Shown in pieces: positions 53,839 through 62,920 of a stretch of 64,000 nt of DNA. The notes beneath the pieces were generated by a model. It saw nothing but the letters and a program-made list of their open reading frames with translations. It made no database searches and was not told the origin of the DNA. How positions within the stretch are numbered: position 1 is the first letter of the stretch; every line of letters starts with the position of its first letter. The position numbers and the translations under genes were made by a program. Source of the stretch: CBDCEG01 sp965215775 (GTDB taxonomy: Bacteria > Pseudomonadota > Gammaproteobacteria > Cardiobacteriales > Ostreibacteriaceae); contig CBDCEG010000015.1 of the NCBI GenBank assembly GCA_965215775.1, forward strand, positions 33,111 to 97,110. The letters run 5' to 3'.

Positions 53839-54327
53839 ATGGGAATGATGAAAGAATTTAAGGATTTCGCTGTAAAAGGAAATGTTGTTGATATGGCGGT
53901 TGGTATTATTATTGGTGGAGCTTTTGGAACGATTGCAAAAGTTTTAGTTTCTGATGTTATTATGCCAGGTATTGGTATTTTAATGGGAGGAATGGATTTT
54001 ACTAATTTATTTATAACTCTTAAAGATGGTGCAAAAGAAGCAGGTCCTTATGCAACATTAGAAGCCGCAAAAGCTGCTGAAGCTGTAACAATGAATATTG
54101 GCGTTTTAATTAACTCTGTTATTAGTTTCTTAATTGTTGCTTTTGTTGTATTTATGCTAATTAAACAAGTAAATAAACTTAAGAAAAAAGAAGAAGAAAA
54201 GGTTACAACAAAGAGTTGTGAATTTTGTAAAACTGAAATTGCAATTGAAGCAAAAAGATGTCCAAACTGTACTTCAGAGGTTGCTGAAGTTGTTGTAAAA
54301 GAAGTGGAAGCAGAAGCTAAAGCTTAA
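53839..54327 (+). CDS. mscL: Large-conductance mechanosensitive channel MscL with C-terminal zinc ribbon
   Basis: A 162-residue channel. KEFKDFAVKGNVVDMAVGII is the MscL N-terminal amphipathic helix and pore helix, VSDVIMPGIGILMGGMDF follows, and the second helix is FLIVAFVVFMLIKQVNKLKK. It opens on hypo-osmotic shock to release solutes. After the usual end it carries a CEFC ... CPNC four-cysteine motif, a zinc-ribbon-like extension of about 30 residues. ATG 53839 or the ATG at 53845 may be used. A strong terminator follows. Confidence 0.93.
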   Translation: MGMMKEFKDFAVKGNVVDMAVGIIIGGAFGTIAKVLVSDVIMPGIGILMGGMDFTNLFITLKDGAKEAGPYATLEAAKAAEAVTMNIGVLINSVISFLIVAFVVFMLIKQVNKLKKKEEEKVTTKSCEFCKTEIAIEAKRCPNCTSEVAEVVVKEVEAEAKA

Positions 54328-54349
54328 CAAGTTTATAGATATTTTTAAA

Positions 54350-54374
54350 AGCGAGCTTCGGCTCGTTTTTTTTT
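54350..54374 (+). terminator. Rho-independent terminator of mscL
   Basis: GCGAGC-ttcg-GCTCGT stem-loop with a stable UUCG-type tetraloop followed by nine T. Confidence 0.92.
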
Positions 54375-54470
54375 GCTTTATTTTCATTCAACTAAAAAAC
54401 TTAATTAAAATAGCATATAATGAGCAATTAATAAGCAAATGATATAACTTCAATAATAAACTAAAAAACT

Positions 54471-55844
54471 TTGAAAACTATAAACAATAACCCCAAAAAC
54501 TCAGCAAAAGCTAAATATGTAACTGGCTCAACAATGTTACATGTTATAAAAATGACTTTGGCAGGAACAGCTGGTCTGATTGCAGTTTTCTTAGTGGATT
54601 TAATTGATTTTTACTTTTTAAGTATGTTAGGTGAGCAAGAAGTTGCTGCATCTATTGGGTTTTCTGGGCAGTTAATAATGTTTAGTGTTGCTTTTTCAAT
54701 TGGTTTATCAATAACAGTTGGGGTTTTGGCTGCAAAATACATTGGTGCAAATGATGAATACAGAGCAAGGAATATAATTACAAATATTTATATTTTTGCC
54801 TTAATTTTAATAGGATTATTCACAACTTTTATACTAATTTATTTAACTGATTTACTTAGTTTTTTGGGGGCAAAAGGTAGAACATTAGAATTGGCGGTTA
54901 TATACTCAAAGCCGATTTTATTATCTTCACCAATTTTTGCATTATCATTAGTTAGTGGTGGCGTTTTTCGTGCAATTGGTGATGCAAAATCATCAATGAA
55001 TATGACCTTTATTGCAGCAATTATTAACTTATGCTTAGACCCATTATTTATATTTGTTTTTGATATGGGGGTTTTAGGTGCATCTTTGGCAACTGTAATT
55101 GCTAGATTAGGTATGTTTTTGTTTACTTTATTTATGGTTTTTAAAGTTCATAAATTAATTCAAAAACCACAGCTTAACTTATTCTTTAAAGATATTAAGC
55201 TGATATTAAAATTTGCAGTCCCAACAATTTTAACCAATTTCGCAACACCTTTGGGTGGTATTTTTGTATTATCAACTATGGCCAAATTTGGTGATAATGC
55301 AGTTGCTGCATATACATTTGTTGGGAAAATCATACCAGTTGCATTTGCAGTTTTATTTGCTCTTTCTGGTGTTGTTGGACCAATTATTGGGCAAAATTTG
55401 GGTGCAAAAAGAATTGATAGAGTGCGAAATGTTTTAAAAGATGCATTATTATTTACTATAATTATAGTTTTAACAGTTAGTTTGTTTATATTTTTAATCA
55501 AAGATTATATGATTGTAAGCTTTAATTTAAAACAAGGTTCAGCTGATTTAGTTTTAATGTTTTGCTCTGGATTTACACTTTTCTTTATTTTTGAAGGGAT
55601 AATATACTGCTGTAATGCTGTGTTTAATAGCCTTGGGCATCCAATTTATTCAACATATTTTAATTATGCTAAAATAATTTTAGGAGTTATCCCTTTTGTT
55701 TGGTTATTATCTGCAAATTATGGTGCCAAAGGTGTTATTATTGGACAATCAATTGGTCCTGTTTTGGTTAGTATTGTTGCCCTTTTAATTTGTTTTAAGT
55801 TGATAAATAAAATAGAATTATCAAATAAAACTACAAAATTATAA
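54471..55844 (+). CDS. MATE family multidrug/metabolite exporter
   Basis: A 457-residue, twelve-helix transporter of the MATE family: MTLAGTAGLIAVFLVDLIDF and SIGFSGQLIMFSVAFSIGLS at the start, a repeated half with PLGGIFVLSTMAKFGDNAVA, and GVVGPIIGQNLGAKRIDR. MATE proteins expel cationic drugs or organic compounds using Na+ or H+. The start is TTG 54471 with no clear site; an ATG at 54534 is an alternative that removes the hydrophilic first 21 residues. rnfB follows eight bases after the stop. Confidence 0.88.
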   Translation: MKTINNNPKNSAKAKYVTGSTMLHVIKMTLAGTAGLIAVFLVDLIDFYFLSMLGEQEVAASIGFSGQLIMFSVAFSIGLSITVGVLAAKYIGANDEYRARNIITNIYIFALILIGLFTTFILIYLTDLLSFLGAKGRTLELAVIYSKPILLSSPIFALSLVSGGVFRAIGDAKSSMNMTFIAAIINLCLDPLFIFVFDMGVLGASLATVIARLGMFLFTLFMVFKVHKLIQKPQLNLFFKDIKLILKFAVPTILTNFATPLGGIFVLSTMAKFGDNAVAAYTFVGKIIPVAFAVLFALSGVVGPIIGQNLGAKRIDRVRNVLKDALLFTIIIVLTVSLFIFLIKDYMIVSFNLKQGSADLVLMFCSGFTLFFIFEGIIYCCNAVFNSLGHPIYSTYFNYAKIILGVIPFVWLLSANYGAKGVIIGQSIGPVLVSIVALLICFKLINKIELSNKTTKL

Positions 55845-55852
55845 AATAAAAA

Positions 55853-56410
55853 ATGTCTGGAATTCTATTATTTATACTTATTATATTTGCTTTTGGTTTT
55901 TTACTTAGCTTTGCAAGTGAAATTTTTAAAGTTAAATCAAACCCATTAGTAGAAAAAATTAATGAAATATTGCCACAAACTCAATGTGGTCAATGTGGTT
56001 ATGCTGGCTGTAAACCTTATGCGATGGCAATAAGTAAAGAAGAAGCTCCAATAAACCAATGTCCACCAGGTGGACAGCAAGGAATAAAAGCTCTTGCGGA
56101 ATTACTTGGAGTTGAAGAAATTGAGCTAAATGCAGAAAATGGAGAAGAAAAAGATGCACAAGAAGTTGCATTTATAAAAGAAGATGAATGTATAGGTTGC
56201 ACTATTTGCATTCAAAATTGCCCTGTTGATGCTATTTTGGGAGCAGCTAAAAAGATGCACACAATAATTGCTGATGAATGCACTGGCTGTGAATTATGCG
56301 TTGCTCCTTGTCCTGTTGATTGCATTGTTATGCTCAAAAAACCACAAAAAATAAACGAATGGATTATACCAATCCCAAATAAAATACCTTTAAGATTAAA
56401 AAAAGCATAA
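55853..56410 (+). CDS. rnfB: RnfB-like ferredoxin electron-transfer protein
   Basis: A 185-residue protein. An N-terminal membrane helix is followed by the RnfB four-Cys segment (QTQCGQCGYAGCKPYA ... CPPGG) and two 4Fe-4S ferredoxin motifs (CIGCTICIQNCPVD, CTGCELCVAPCPVDC). In the Rnf complex RnfB passes electrons between ferredoxin and the membrane. No rnfA, C, D, G or E is adjacent; only a MATE gene precedes it. It may serve a partner outside the window or act as a stand-alone ferredoxin-like carrier. Confidence 0.85.
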   Translation: MSGILLFILIIFAFGFLLSFASEIFKVKSNPLVEKINEILPQTQCGQCGYAGCKPYAMAISKEEAPINQCPPGGQQGIKALAELLGVEEIELNAENGEEKDAQEVAFIKEDECIGCTICIQNCPVDAILGAAKKMHTIIADECTGCELCVAPCPVDCIVMLKKPQKINEWIIPIPNKIPLRLKKA

Positions 56411-56436
56411 AACTAAAAAAGCCACTTTAAAAAAAT

Positions 56437-56468
56437 AAAAAAGGAGGTTATAAAAACCTCCTTTTTTA
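56437..56468. terminator. Bidirectional rho-independent terminator
   Basis: AAAAAGGAGGTT / AACCTCCTTTTT stem with a short loop and A/T runs on both sides, between rnfB and the converging gene at 56485. Confidence 0.88.
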
Positions 56469-56484
56469 TAAATATGCTTTAAAG

Positions 56485-56931
56485 TTATTTTCTACGAACT
56501 ATAACACCCTTTAAAGAAACTCCAGCAACAACATTTCCTGCACCACACTGGAATTTTTTAGAACTTGAATATCTATGATTTTGATAATTACTAACAATTC
56601 CTACAACTGCTCTACCACCAACCTTTTTAGCTTTTGCTTGAAAAGATTTAATTGCTGATAAAAAGGCCCATTGACAAGCATTTTTGTCACTTTTACCAAA
56701 TGCATTGGTTTTCTTAGTTGTTCTTACTCTCGTTATTACTTTTTTATACTTTTTACTCTTGTTAGTTCTAAAGTATAACCTTACGCTTTTAGTAATGACG
56801 CCTTGGTCATACCCTCTTTGTAGAGCTTCTTCGATACTGAATTCTGATACAGTATTTCTAGCACTTGACACTGTTATCATTGATAGTGTTAAGCAAACTA
56901 GTATTATCTTTTTTATTAATTTAAATTTCAT
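56485..56931 (-). CDS. Small secreted protein of the 'excinuclease ATPase subunit'-like family
   Basis: About 148 residues with a signal peptide (KKIILVCLTLSMITVSSA). The conserved block KTNAFGKSDKNACQWAFLSA, then KVGGRAVVGIVSNY and CGAGNVVAGVSLKG are seen in a family often labelled, wrongly, as excinuclease subunits; it has no nuclease or ATPase motif and is probably periplasmic. Two cysteines could form a disulfide. Start 56931 is chosen because GGAG lies seven bases upstream. It is divergent from the polyene-type cluster. Confidence 0.7.
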   Translation of the reverse strand: MKFKLIKKIILVCLTLSMITVSSARNTVSEFSIEEALQRGYDQGVITKSVRLYFRTNKSKKYKKVITRVRTTKKTNAFGKSDKNACQWAFLSAIKSFQAKAKKVGGRAVVGIVSNYQNHRYSSSKKFQCGAGNVVAGVSLKGVIVRRK

Positions 56932-57013
56932 TTTTATTCTCCGTAGTTTATTAAATAGCAAAATAGTATTATAATTACCTGCCTACCAATTAGTAAAGCA
57001 ATAAAATAAAATA

Positions 57014-57667
57014 ATGCTAAAATTTAATATTACACAAACAGTTTTAGAAAACTCAAACTCCTTTAGCTCAATAGACTTAAGTGATATTCCTATGATTAAA
57101 AGGAGAAGGCTTCCTCCTGTTGCAAAACTTTGTTTTTCAGTAATCCAAAAGCTAAATTGTGCAAATTGTCCAATTATATTTGCATCACAAAATGCAGAAT
57201 TAGAAAGAACCTTAAATATAATAAGAAGTTTTGATGATGAAGTTTCACCTGCCCAATTTAGCTTATCTGTTCATAATGCAATTCCTGGGTTACTTTCAAT
57301 TTTGAATAAAAATAAATCAATTTATACTTCAATTGACTGCAATTCTGGAATTATTGAAACCTCTATTATTGATGCTGTATCAATGCTTAACGAGAATGAT
57401 AAAGTTATGATTATTTATTTTGAAGACAATCAACCAACTGAATATAAGCAACTTGAAGAAGAGTTACATAAAATAACAGCTTTTGGTATGCTTTTAGAAA
57501 AAGGTCAGCAATTTTCAATTTCATTTAAAAAAAATCAAACAAAAGCAAATAGTGTTGAAAAAAACTTAATGAATATTTCCTCTTGGTTAAGTGGTTTAAA
57601 AAACAATAAATTAACAACAAATTATAATAGATTAGTCTGGGAGTGGTGTTTTGGTGAGAATAAATAA
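57014..57667 (+). CDS. Beta-ketoacyl-synthase-like N-domain protein (aryl polyene cluster)
   Basis: A 217-residue protein resembling the N-terminal half of a ketosynthase: MIKRRRLPPVAKLCFSVIQK and SPAQFSLSVHNAIPGLLSI, then VMIIYFEDNQP. It is too short to carry the Cys-His-His catalytic triad, so it is not a complete condensing enzyme. Such proteins start aryl polyene-type clusters in gammaproteobacteria. It is the first gene of a run on the plus strand that continues to the window edge. The divergent promoter lies in 56932-57013. Confidence 0.75.
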   Translation: MLKFNITQTVLENSNSFSSIDLSDIPMIKRRRLPPVAKLCFSVIQKLNCANCPIIFASQNAELERTLNIIRSFDDEVSPAQFSLSVHNAIPGLLSILNKNKSIYTSIDCNSGIIETSIIDAVSMLNENDKVMIIYFEDNQPTEYKQLEEELHKITAFGMLLEKGQQFSISFKKNQTKANSVEKNLMNISSWLSGLKNNKLTTNYNRLVWEWCFGENK

Positions 57668-58421
57668 ACTAAACTATACAAAAAGGCTAATTGCAACTGC
57701 AATTTCATTTATATCTTTTGGGGTTGGAGGGGTTCTTATTAGAGGTTGTTATCCTATAATATTTATTTTACCTATTTCTACGCAAAGAAAAATAAAACTT
57801 GGAAGAAAAATAATTAACTTAGCTTTTAGAGTTTTTATTTGGATAATGAAAAGCCTTGGGATTTATACCTATCAAATAAAAGGACTGGAGAAATTGAATA
57901 ACTCTGGACAGTTAATAATTGCCAACCACCCTACTTTGATAGATGTTGCTTTTTTACTTTCTATAATTAAAGACTGTAATTGTATTGTAAAAGAGTCTTT
58001 AATAAAAAACTTATTCACCAAAGGACCATTATTAACGGCAAATTACATAATAAACTCATCTCCTGAAAAGTTATTAAATAGATGTAAAAATTCTTTAAAT
58101 AATAATGAAGCTTTGCTCATATTTCCTGAGGGAACTAGAACTAAAAACCTTAAAAAACTTAAGTTTAAAAAAGGAGCTGCTAATATAGCAATACTTGCTA
58201 ATAAAAATATTCTACCAATTCTTATAGAATGTAGCCCAATAATGCTTCAAAAAAATAATAAATGGTATAAAATACCACTTACAAAGCCACATTTCATTAT
58301 AACAATACTTGATGAAATAGATGTAAGTAAATATTCTAATTCAAACCAACCAATGTCAATTAAAACTAGGCATTTAACCGCCGAATTAGAGAACTTTTTT
58401 AATAATAAAATAAATAATTAA
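57654..58421 (+). CDS. PlsC-type lysophospholipid acyltransferase (aryl polyene cluster)
   Basis: A 255-residue acyltransferase with the HxxxxD motif in IIANHPTLIDVAFLL, FPEGTRT and the N-terminal membrane segment (GVGGVLIRGCYPIIFILPIS). It overlaps the previous gene by 14 bases. GTG 57654 or TTG 57651 may start translation; GGGAG at 57639-57643 is close to both. In aryl polyene clusters such an enzyme is thought to link the polyene to a lipid carrier. Confidence 0.85.
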   Translation: MRINKLNYTKRLIATAISFISFGVGGVLIRGCYPIIFILPISTQRKIKLGRKIINLAFRVFIWIMKSLGIYTYQIKGLEKLNNSGQLIIANHPTLIDVAFLLSIIKDCNCIVKESLIKNLFTKGPLLTANYIINSSPEKLLNRCKNSLNNNEALLIFPEGTRTKNLKKLKFKKGAANIAILANKNILPILIECSPIMLQKNNKWYKIPLTKPHFIITILDEIDVSKYSNSNQPMSIKTRHLTAELENFFNNKINN

Positions 58422-58429
58422 TAATAAAT

Positions 58430-58702
58430 ATGACTAATTTAAACGAACTAGAGAAAGACTTAAAAAACCTAATAATTACAACACTAGACTTAGAAGATAT
58501 AACGGATGACGATTTTAATTCTGAATCAGAACTTTTTGGTGAAGATGGAGTTGGGCTGGATTCAATTGATGCTCTTGAGTTAGGGGTTGCAATCAAAAAA
58601 CAATACCAAGTTTCAATAAAAGGTGAAACTGAGGAAAATCTTAAAAAGTATTTTCTATCAGTAAAATCTTTAGCTGAATTTATAAACTCTAAAATAAATT
58701 AA
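58430..58702 (+). CDS. Acyl carrier protein 1 (aryl polyene cluster)
   Basis: A 90-residue acyl carrier protein. The phosphopantetheine Ser is in GLDSIDALELGVAIKKQY, preceded by the usual acidic helix (ELEKDLKNLIITTLDLED). It carries growing polyene intermediates as thioesters and is loaded by a phosphopantetheinyl transferase encoded elsewhere. Four bases separate it from the second ACP. Confidence 0.9.
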   Translation: MTNLNELEKDLKNLIITTLDLEDITDDDFNSESELFGEDGVGLDSIDALELGVAIKKQYQVSIKGETEENLKKYFLSVKSLAEFINSKIN

Positions 58703-58706
58703 ACAA

Positions 58707-58949
58707 ATGAATAAAGAAGAAATTTTTGCTACCTTAAAAAAAACAATGGTAGAAATGTTTGAAATAGAAGAGTCTGAAATAACTTTAAGCTCAAACCTTT
58801 ATGAAGAGTTAGATATAGATAGTATTGATGCAGTTGACTTAGCTGTTGAAATAAAAAATATTACTGGCAAAAGAGTAAATCCTGATGATTTTAAAAAAGT
58901 AAGAACAATGCAAGATTTGGTCGATACTGCTTTTGATATGTATAAATAG
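58707..58949 (+). CDS. Acyl carrier protein 2 (aryl polyene cluster)
   Basis: An 80-residue acyl carrier protein with Ser in DIDSIDAVDLAVEIKN. Two tandem ACPs are typical of aryl polyene clusters, where the two may serve different steps. The start at 58707 follows the previous stop by four bases. Confidence 0.9.
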   Translation: MNKEEIFATLKKTMVEMFEIEESEITLSSNLYEELDIDSIDAVDLAVEIKNITGKRVNPDDFKKVRTMQDLVDTAFDMYK

Positions 58950-58983
58950 CTTTAGCTAACAAACCTTTTCACTAAGATAATTT

Positions 58984-59565
58984 ATGATATTTTTAAAAAT
59001 AATAATGGCATTAGTTGCTATTATTTATCCTATTCTGATTTATTTTGGGATTAGTAAATTTTCTATCAATACTGTTTCTGGCTTAGTTTTTGTTTTTGGT
59101 GTTATTAGATTTGCCCTAGTTTTAATTGCTGAAAAAGACTCACAAATAGCTGATAAACTAAAACAACTAATAACTCCAGCAATTATAATTATGATTGCCA
59201 TATTATCTTTTTTAAGCTCTAGTCATGGCTGGTTTCAGTTATATCCTATTCTAGTAAGTGGTTCTTTACTTAGTTTATTTTATCGTTCACTCTTTGCTGA
59301 AAAAACGATAATTCAATACTATGCTGAAAAAACAAAGAAGAAATTTACTGATTTTGAAATTCACTATATTAGAAAAGTTACAAAAGTTTGGTGTTTATTT
59401 TTTATAATTAATATGATCATTTCATTTATAACTTGGCAGTACTTTAGTTTAAAAATATGGACTTTATATAATGCTTTAATTAGTTATTTATTAATGGGTT
59501 CTTTATTCATTTTGGAATTTGCATATAGATATTTTGTAATATTGCCAAAAGTAAAGGATACTTAA
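58984..59565 (+). CDS. COG4648-like membrane protein (aryl polyene cluster)
   Basis: A 193-residue polytopic membrane protein with about six hydrophobic segments (IFLKIIMALVAIIYPILIYF at the start) and a cytoplasmic loop YYAEKTKKKFTDFEIHYIRK. Related proteins sit between the ACPs and the AMP ligase in aryl polyene clusters; their role is unknown. It is 34 bases after the second ACP and three before the ligase. Confidence 0.7.
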   Translation: MIFLKIIMALVAIIYPILIYFGISKFSINTVSGLVFVFGVIRFALVLIAEKDSQIADKLKQLITPAIIIMIAILSFLSSSHGWFQLYPILVSGSLLSLFYRSLFAEKTIIQYYAEKTKKKFTDFEIHYIRKVTKVWCLFFIINMIISFITWQYFSLKIWTLYNALISYLLMGSLFILEFAYRYFVILPKVKDT

Positions 59566-59568
59566 AAT

Positions 59569-60906
59569 ATGAATAAAAAGTTTGATTTTAATTATATTTT
59601 TTCACAAGCTGATTATATTGTTTTAGAAGATAATAATCTTGACTTTAGTCTGTATGACTTAAAAGATAACATTTGCAAAACTCAACAGTTACTTATTAAT
59701 AACGCTGTTATTAGCTGTGTTATTTATAATAAAAGTAGCAAAGACTTCATAGTGAATTTCTTTGCTTGTCTTTTACTTGATATTGATATAATTTTGCCAG
59801 CAAACAATACAATAGAATTCATTTCAAACTTATCAGAAAAACATTTTATTGGAGATTTCAATGATAATTCATTAAATATAATTCAAGAAAATTACAGCAA
59901 AAAAACAAATAGCCAACTTATTAATAAACAAATAAATAAATCAAGCAAATCAAATATTTATATTTTTACCTCTGGTAGCAGTGGTAAACCTAAGAAAATA
60001 AAAAAATCTTGGCAGAGCTTTTGTGCAGAAATAATATGCTTAAATAAGCTTCTGAATTTAGAAAGTTATAATAATATAAACTTTATATCATCAGTTGTTC
60101 ACCACCATATTTATGGCTTGATTTTTAATATTTTGTTACCATTTTTCACCAACAATAAGATTATTACTAAACTAATAAAATATGAAGAGTCTTTATTAGA
60201 TTTGCCAAGTAATAAGGATTATTTATTCATATCTAGCCCTGCTTTTTTGAAAAGGATTACTTTAAAAATAAATAGCAATATTTTAACAACTACTTCATCT
60301 GGTGGCGTTTTATCAGACATAAATACAAAAAATTCAATTGAGTATTTAAATACAAATATAATTCAAATACTTGGTAGCTCAGAAACAGGTGGAATTGCAT
60401 ACAAAAAACAAAATAAATTAAATTTTGACTACTCTTGGAAAACATTAGAAAAAGTTAATATTGATATTATTAATAACAACTTACTTGTTGATTCTCCTTT
60501 TTGTAGTTTTGAAAACTTTCAACAAACAGGCGATTTGGCGGAGTTTACTAAAGATGGATTTATTTTAAATGGACGAGCTGATAATCTTGTAAAACTTGAG
60601 GAAAAAAGAGTTTCACTAACAGAAGTTGAAAATAAACTTATAAAACACCAATATATAAAAAAAGTGCGAGTTATTCTTGTAGAAGGAAACAGACAGTATT
60701 TAGCTTGTATTATTGTTCTATCTAATGATAATTGCATGGATATTTCTGACTCAGAATTAAATAAAATTTTTAGAAGACATTTACAAGAATCTTTTGAGAA
60801 AATATTATTACCAAGAAAATTTAAATATTTAAAGGAAATGCCAGTTAATGAGCAAGGAAAAACTACAATTAGTAACTTAACAAAACTATTTATAAAGCCA
60901 TTATAA
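59569..60906 (+). CDS. Acyl-CoA synthetase/AMP-ligase (aryl polyene cluster)
   Basis: A 445-residue adenylate-forming enzyme: FTSGSSGKPKKIKKSW (phosphate-binding loop), IQILGSSETGGIAYKK (A5-type), QTGDLAEFTKDGFILNGRAD and VSLTEVENKL, then PVNEQGKTTIS with a catalytic Lys near the C-terminus. It is predicted to activate an aromatic acid such as a coumarate-type starter and load it on an ACP; the ammonia lyase at the end of the window could provide that acid. Confidence 0.88.
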   Translation: MNKKFDFNYIFSQADYIVLEDNNLDFSLYDLKDNICKTQQLLINNAVISCVIYNKSSKDFIVNFFACLLLDIDIILPANNTIEFISNLSEKHFIGDFNDNSLNIIQENYSKKTNSQLINKQINKSSKSNIYIFTSGSSGKPKKIKKSWQSFCAEIICLNKLLNLESYNNINFISSVVHHHIYGLIFNILLPFFTNNKIITKLIKYEESLLDLPSNKDYLFISSPAFLKRITLKINSNILTTTSSGGVLSDINTKNSIEYLNTNIIQILGSSETGGIAYKKQNKLNFDYSWKTLEKVNIDIINNNLLVDSPFCSFENFQQTGDLAEFTKDGFILNGRADNLVKLEEKRVSLTEVENKLIKHQYIKKVRVILVEGNRQYLACIIVLSNDNCMDISDSELNKIFRRHLQESFEKILLPRKFKYLKEMPVNEQGKTTISNLTKLFIKPL

Positions 60907-60912
60907 TAACTT

Positions 60913-61248
60913 ATGACTATACCAAACTATAAAATTATAAACAAAACTAACTCAGACTTAAAAGTTGAGCTAACTCTTGAGCCTAGCCTTGTTTATTTTG
61001 ATGGGCATTTTGATGGCTTCCCTATTTTACCAGCCGTTGCCCAGTTATTTATTGTAGAACAAATTGCTAAAAAAGAACTTTTGATTAACACTGAATTTAA
61101 AGATATGAAAAAAGTTAAGTTCAGAAATCCAATAAAACCAAATATGACTATTTTTATTAACCTACAATATGATAAAGAAAAAAAATATCTAACATTTTCT
61201 TATAACGATGAAAATAATGGTTTGCTTTCTTCTGGACGATTAATTTAG
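60913..61248 (+). CDS. 3-hydroxyacyl-ACP dehydratase-like hotdog protein (aryl polyene cluster)
   Basis: A 111-residue single hotdog protein with LVYFDGHFDGFPILPAVAQL, where HFDGFPxxPAVAQ is the dehydratase motif with catalytic His. It would dehydrate the beta-hydroxy intermediate to extend conjugation. It lies six bases after the ligase gene. Confidence 0.85.
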   Translation: MTIPNYKIINKTNSDLKVELTLEPSLVYFDGHFDGFPILPAVAQLFIVEQIAKKELLINTEFKDMKKVKFRNPIKPNMTIFINLQYDKEKKYLTFSYNDENNGLLSSGRLI

Positions 61249-61256
61249 TTTTTTTT

Positions 61257-62021
61257 ATGAACTCTTTTTGTATTATTATCCCAACATATAACCATTATCA
61301 AAAATTAGCTAAGCTAATAAATGATATAAATATTATTAGTGAAAAAACCTCAATAAACTTACCAATTATTTTAATAGATGATGCTAGTAATGATTTGTGC
61401 AAAAAAGAACTAAATAATATAAAAAACTCAAATAATAATATTCATCTATTCACTAACCAAATAAATATGGGGAAAGGAGGAGCTGTAAAAAAAGGCATTT
61501 TAGAAGCTAAAAAACTTGGATTTACGCATACTATTCAAATTGATGCAGATTATCAACACGATATTAATGATATACCTAAATTTATAAAAGCATCAAATAA
61601 AAACCCAAATTCACTAATATGTGGCGTTCCTATTTATGATGAAAGCGTTCCTAAAGGGCGTTTATACCCAAGGTATATAACTCACTTTTGGGTTTGGGTT
61701 AATACACTTTCTTTTATGATAAAAGACTCTATGTGTGGTTATAGAATTTACCCAGTTGAGCAAACAAGCAAACTAATAAATTCTATAAATATTGGAAATA
61801 GAATGGATTTTGATATAGATATAATAGTTAATTTATATTGGAAAGGTATGAATATTATAAATATTAAAACCAAAGTTATATATCCAGAAGATGGGATTTC
61901 ACAGTTTAATGCAGTTAAAGATAATATTTTAATTAGTAAAGTTCACACCAAACTATTCTTTAAAATGCTACCACAAATTCCAAAGCTAATTTCATTTAAG
62001 TTCAAAAGAGGTTCTAAATGA
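61257..62021 (+). CDS. GT2 family glycosyltransferase (aryl polyene cluster)
   Basis: A 254-residue GT-A enzyme with FCIIIPTYNHYQKL, LIDDASND, NMGKGGAVKKGI and IQIDADYQHD (DxD). RNGxxFDxDIIV-type NRMDFDIDIIVNLYW occurs in the second half. It may glycosylate the polyene or its lipid. Its stop overlaps the ATG of the next gene. Confidence 0.85.
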   Translation: MNSFCIIIPTYNHYQKLAKLINDINIISEKTSINLPIILIDDASNDLCKKELNNIKNSNNNIHLFTNQINMGKGGAVKKGILEAKKLGFTHTIQIDADYQHDINDIPKFIKASNKNPNSLICGVPIYDESVPKGRLYPRYITHFWVWVNTLSFMIKDSMCGYRIYPVEQTSKLINSINIGNRMDFDIDIIVNLYWKGMNIINIKTKVIYPEDGISQFNAVKDNILISKVHTKLFFKMLPQIPKLISFKFKRGSK

Positions 62022-62920
62022 GCCATTGGAAACAGCAAAAAGAGGTTGGTGGAAGCTTTGGAATATGGGTTTTATTCTTTATATTTAAGCTATTTGGGGC
62101 AAATATTTGCAAAATATTTACTTCACCTGTTTTACTTTATTTTTATATCTTCAATAAAAAAGGAAGGGTTGCTATTAATGAGTTTTATGCAAACTTATCA
62201 ACGATTACAAATAAAAATTATAAACAAAACAATACAATAAAAAACTTTTTCTTCTTTGGCTTTGGTGTAGTTGATAGATTGGCAATATGGTGTAATAAAA
62301 TACCTAAAAGCAAAGTAAACCCTATAAATGAAAGCTCTATATATGACTATATAGATAAGAAGATTGGGGGAATTATAATGACTTCTCACCTTGGTAACTT
62401 TGAGCTTAGCCGAGTTGCTTCCAAATCTAGAACTTCTGCAGTTATGAATATAATAGTTGACTTAAGTAACGCAAAAAAAATGCAAAAAATAATGCAAGCA
62501 ACTAGCAATGAATATAATTTGAATATAATAACTGTTGAAAGTATAAATATGGCTACAGTTATGATGTTACAAGAAAAAATTGAAGCAGGAGAGTTTTTAG
62601 TAATTGCAGGAGATAGAACACCTAAAGATAACAAAAATACAGTTAAAGCAAATTTTTTAGGAAAACAAGCAAACTTCCCAACAGGAGCATATATTTTAGC
62701 TAAAATACTTGGCTGCCCTACTTTTAGCATTGTTTGCCTTAAGAATAAGGATAAATACGATGTTTACTTTGACTTATTATTTAAAAAAATAAATTTCAAT
62801 AGTAAAAATAAACAAGAAATTCTAAGTCTATGTGCTACTAAATATGCAAATAAACTAGAAAAATATACACAAATAGCACCAGAGCAATGGTATAACTTTT
62901 ATGATTTTTGGAGAAAATAA
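62018..62920 (+). CDS. LpxL-like acyltransferase (aryl polyene cluster)
   Basis: A 300-residue member of the lipid A late acyltransferase family: MTSHLGNFELSRVA (HxxxxE), AGDRTPKDNKN, NFPTGAYILAKILG. In aryl polyene clusters this protein is thought to move the polyene to its lipid head group. It overlaps the upstream gene by four bases and the next gene by one (TAATG). It is the second LpxL-type gene in the window; the one at 20192 is more likely the general enzyme. Confidence 0.82.
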   Translation: MSHWKQQKEVGGSFGIWVLFFIFKLFGANICKIFTSPVLLYFYIFNKKGRVAINEFYANLSTITNKNYKQNNTIKNFFFFGFGVVDRLAIWCNKIPKSKVNPINESSIYDYIDKKIGGIIMTSHLGNFELSRVASKSRTSAVMNIIVDLSNAKKMQKIMQATSNEYNLNIITVESINMATVMMLQEKIEAGEFLVIAGDRTPKDNKNTVKANFLGKQANFPTGAYILAKILGCPTFSIVCLKNKDKYDVYFDLLFKKINFNSKNKQEILSLCATKYANKLEKYTQIAPEQWYNFYDFWRK

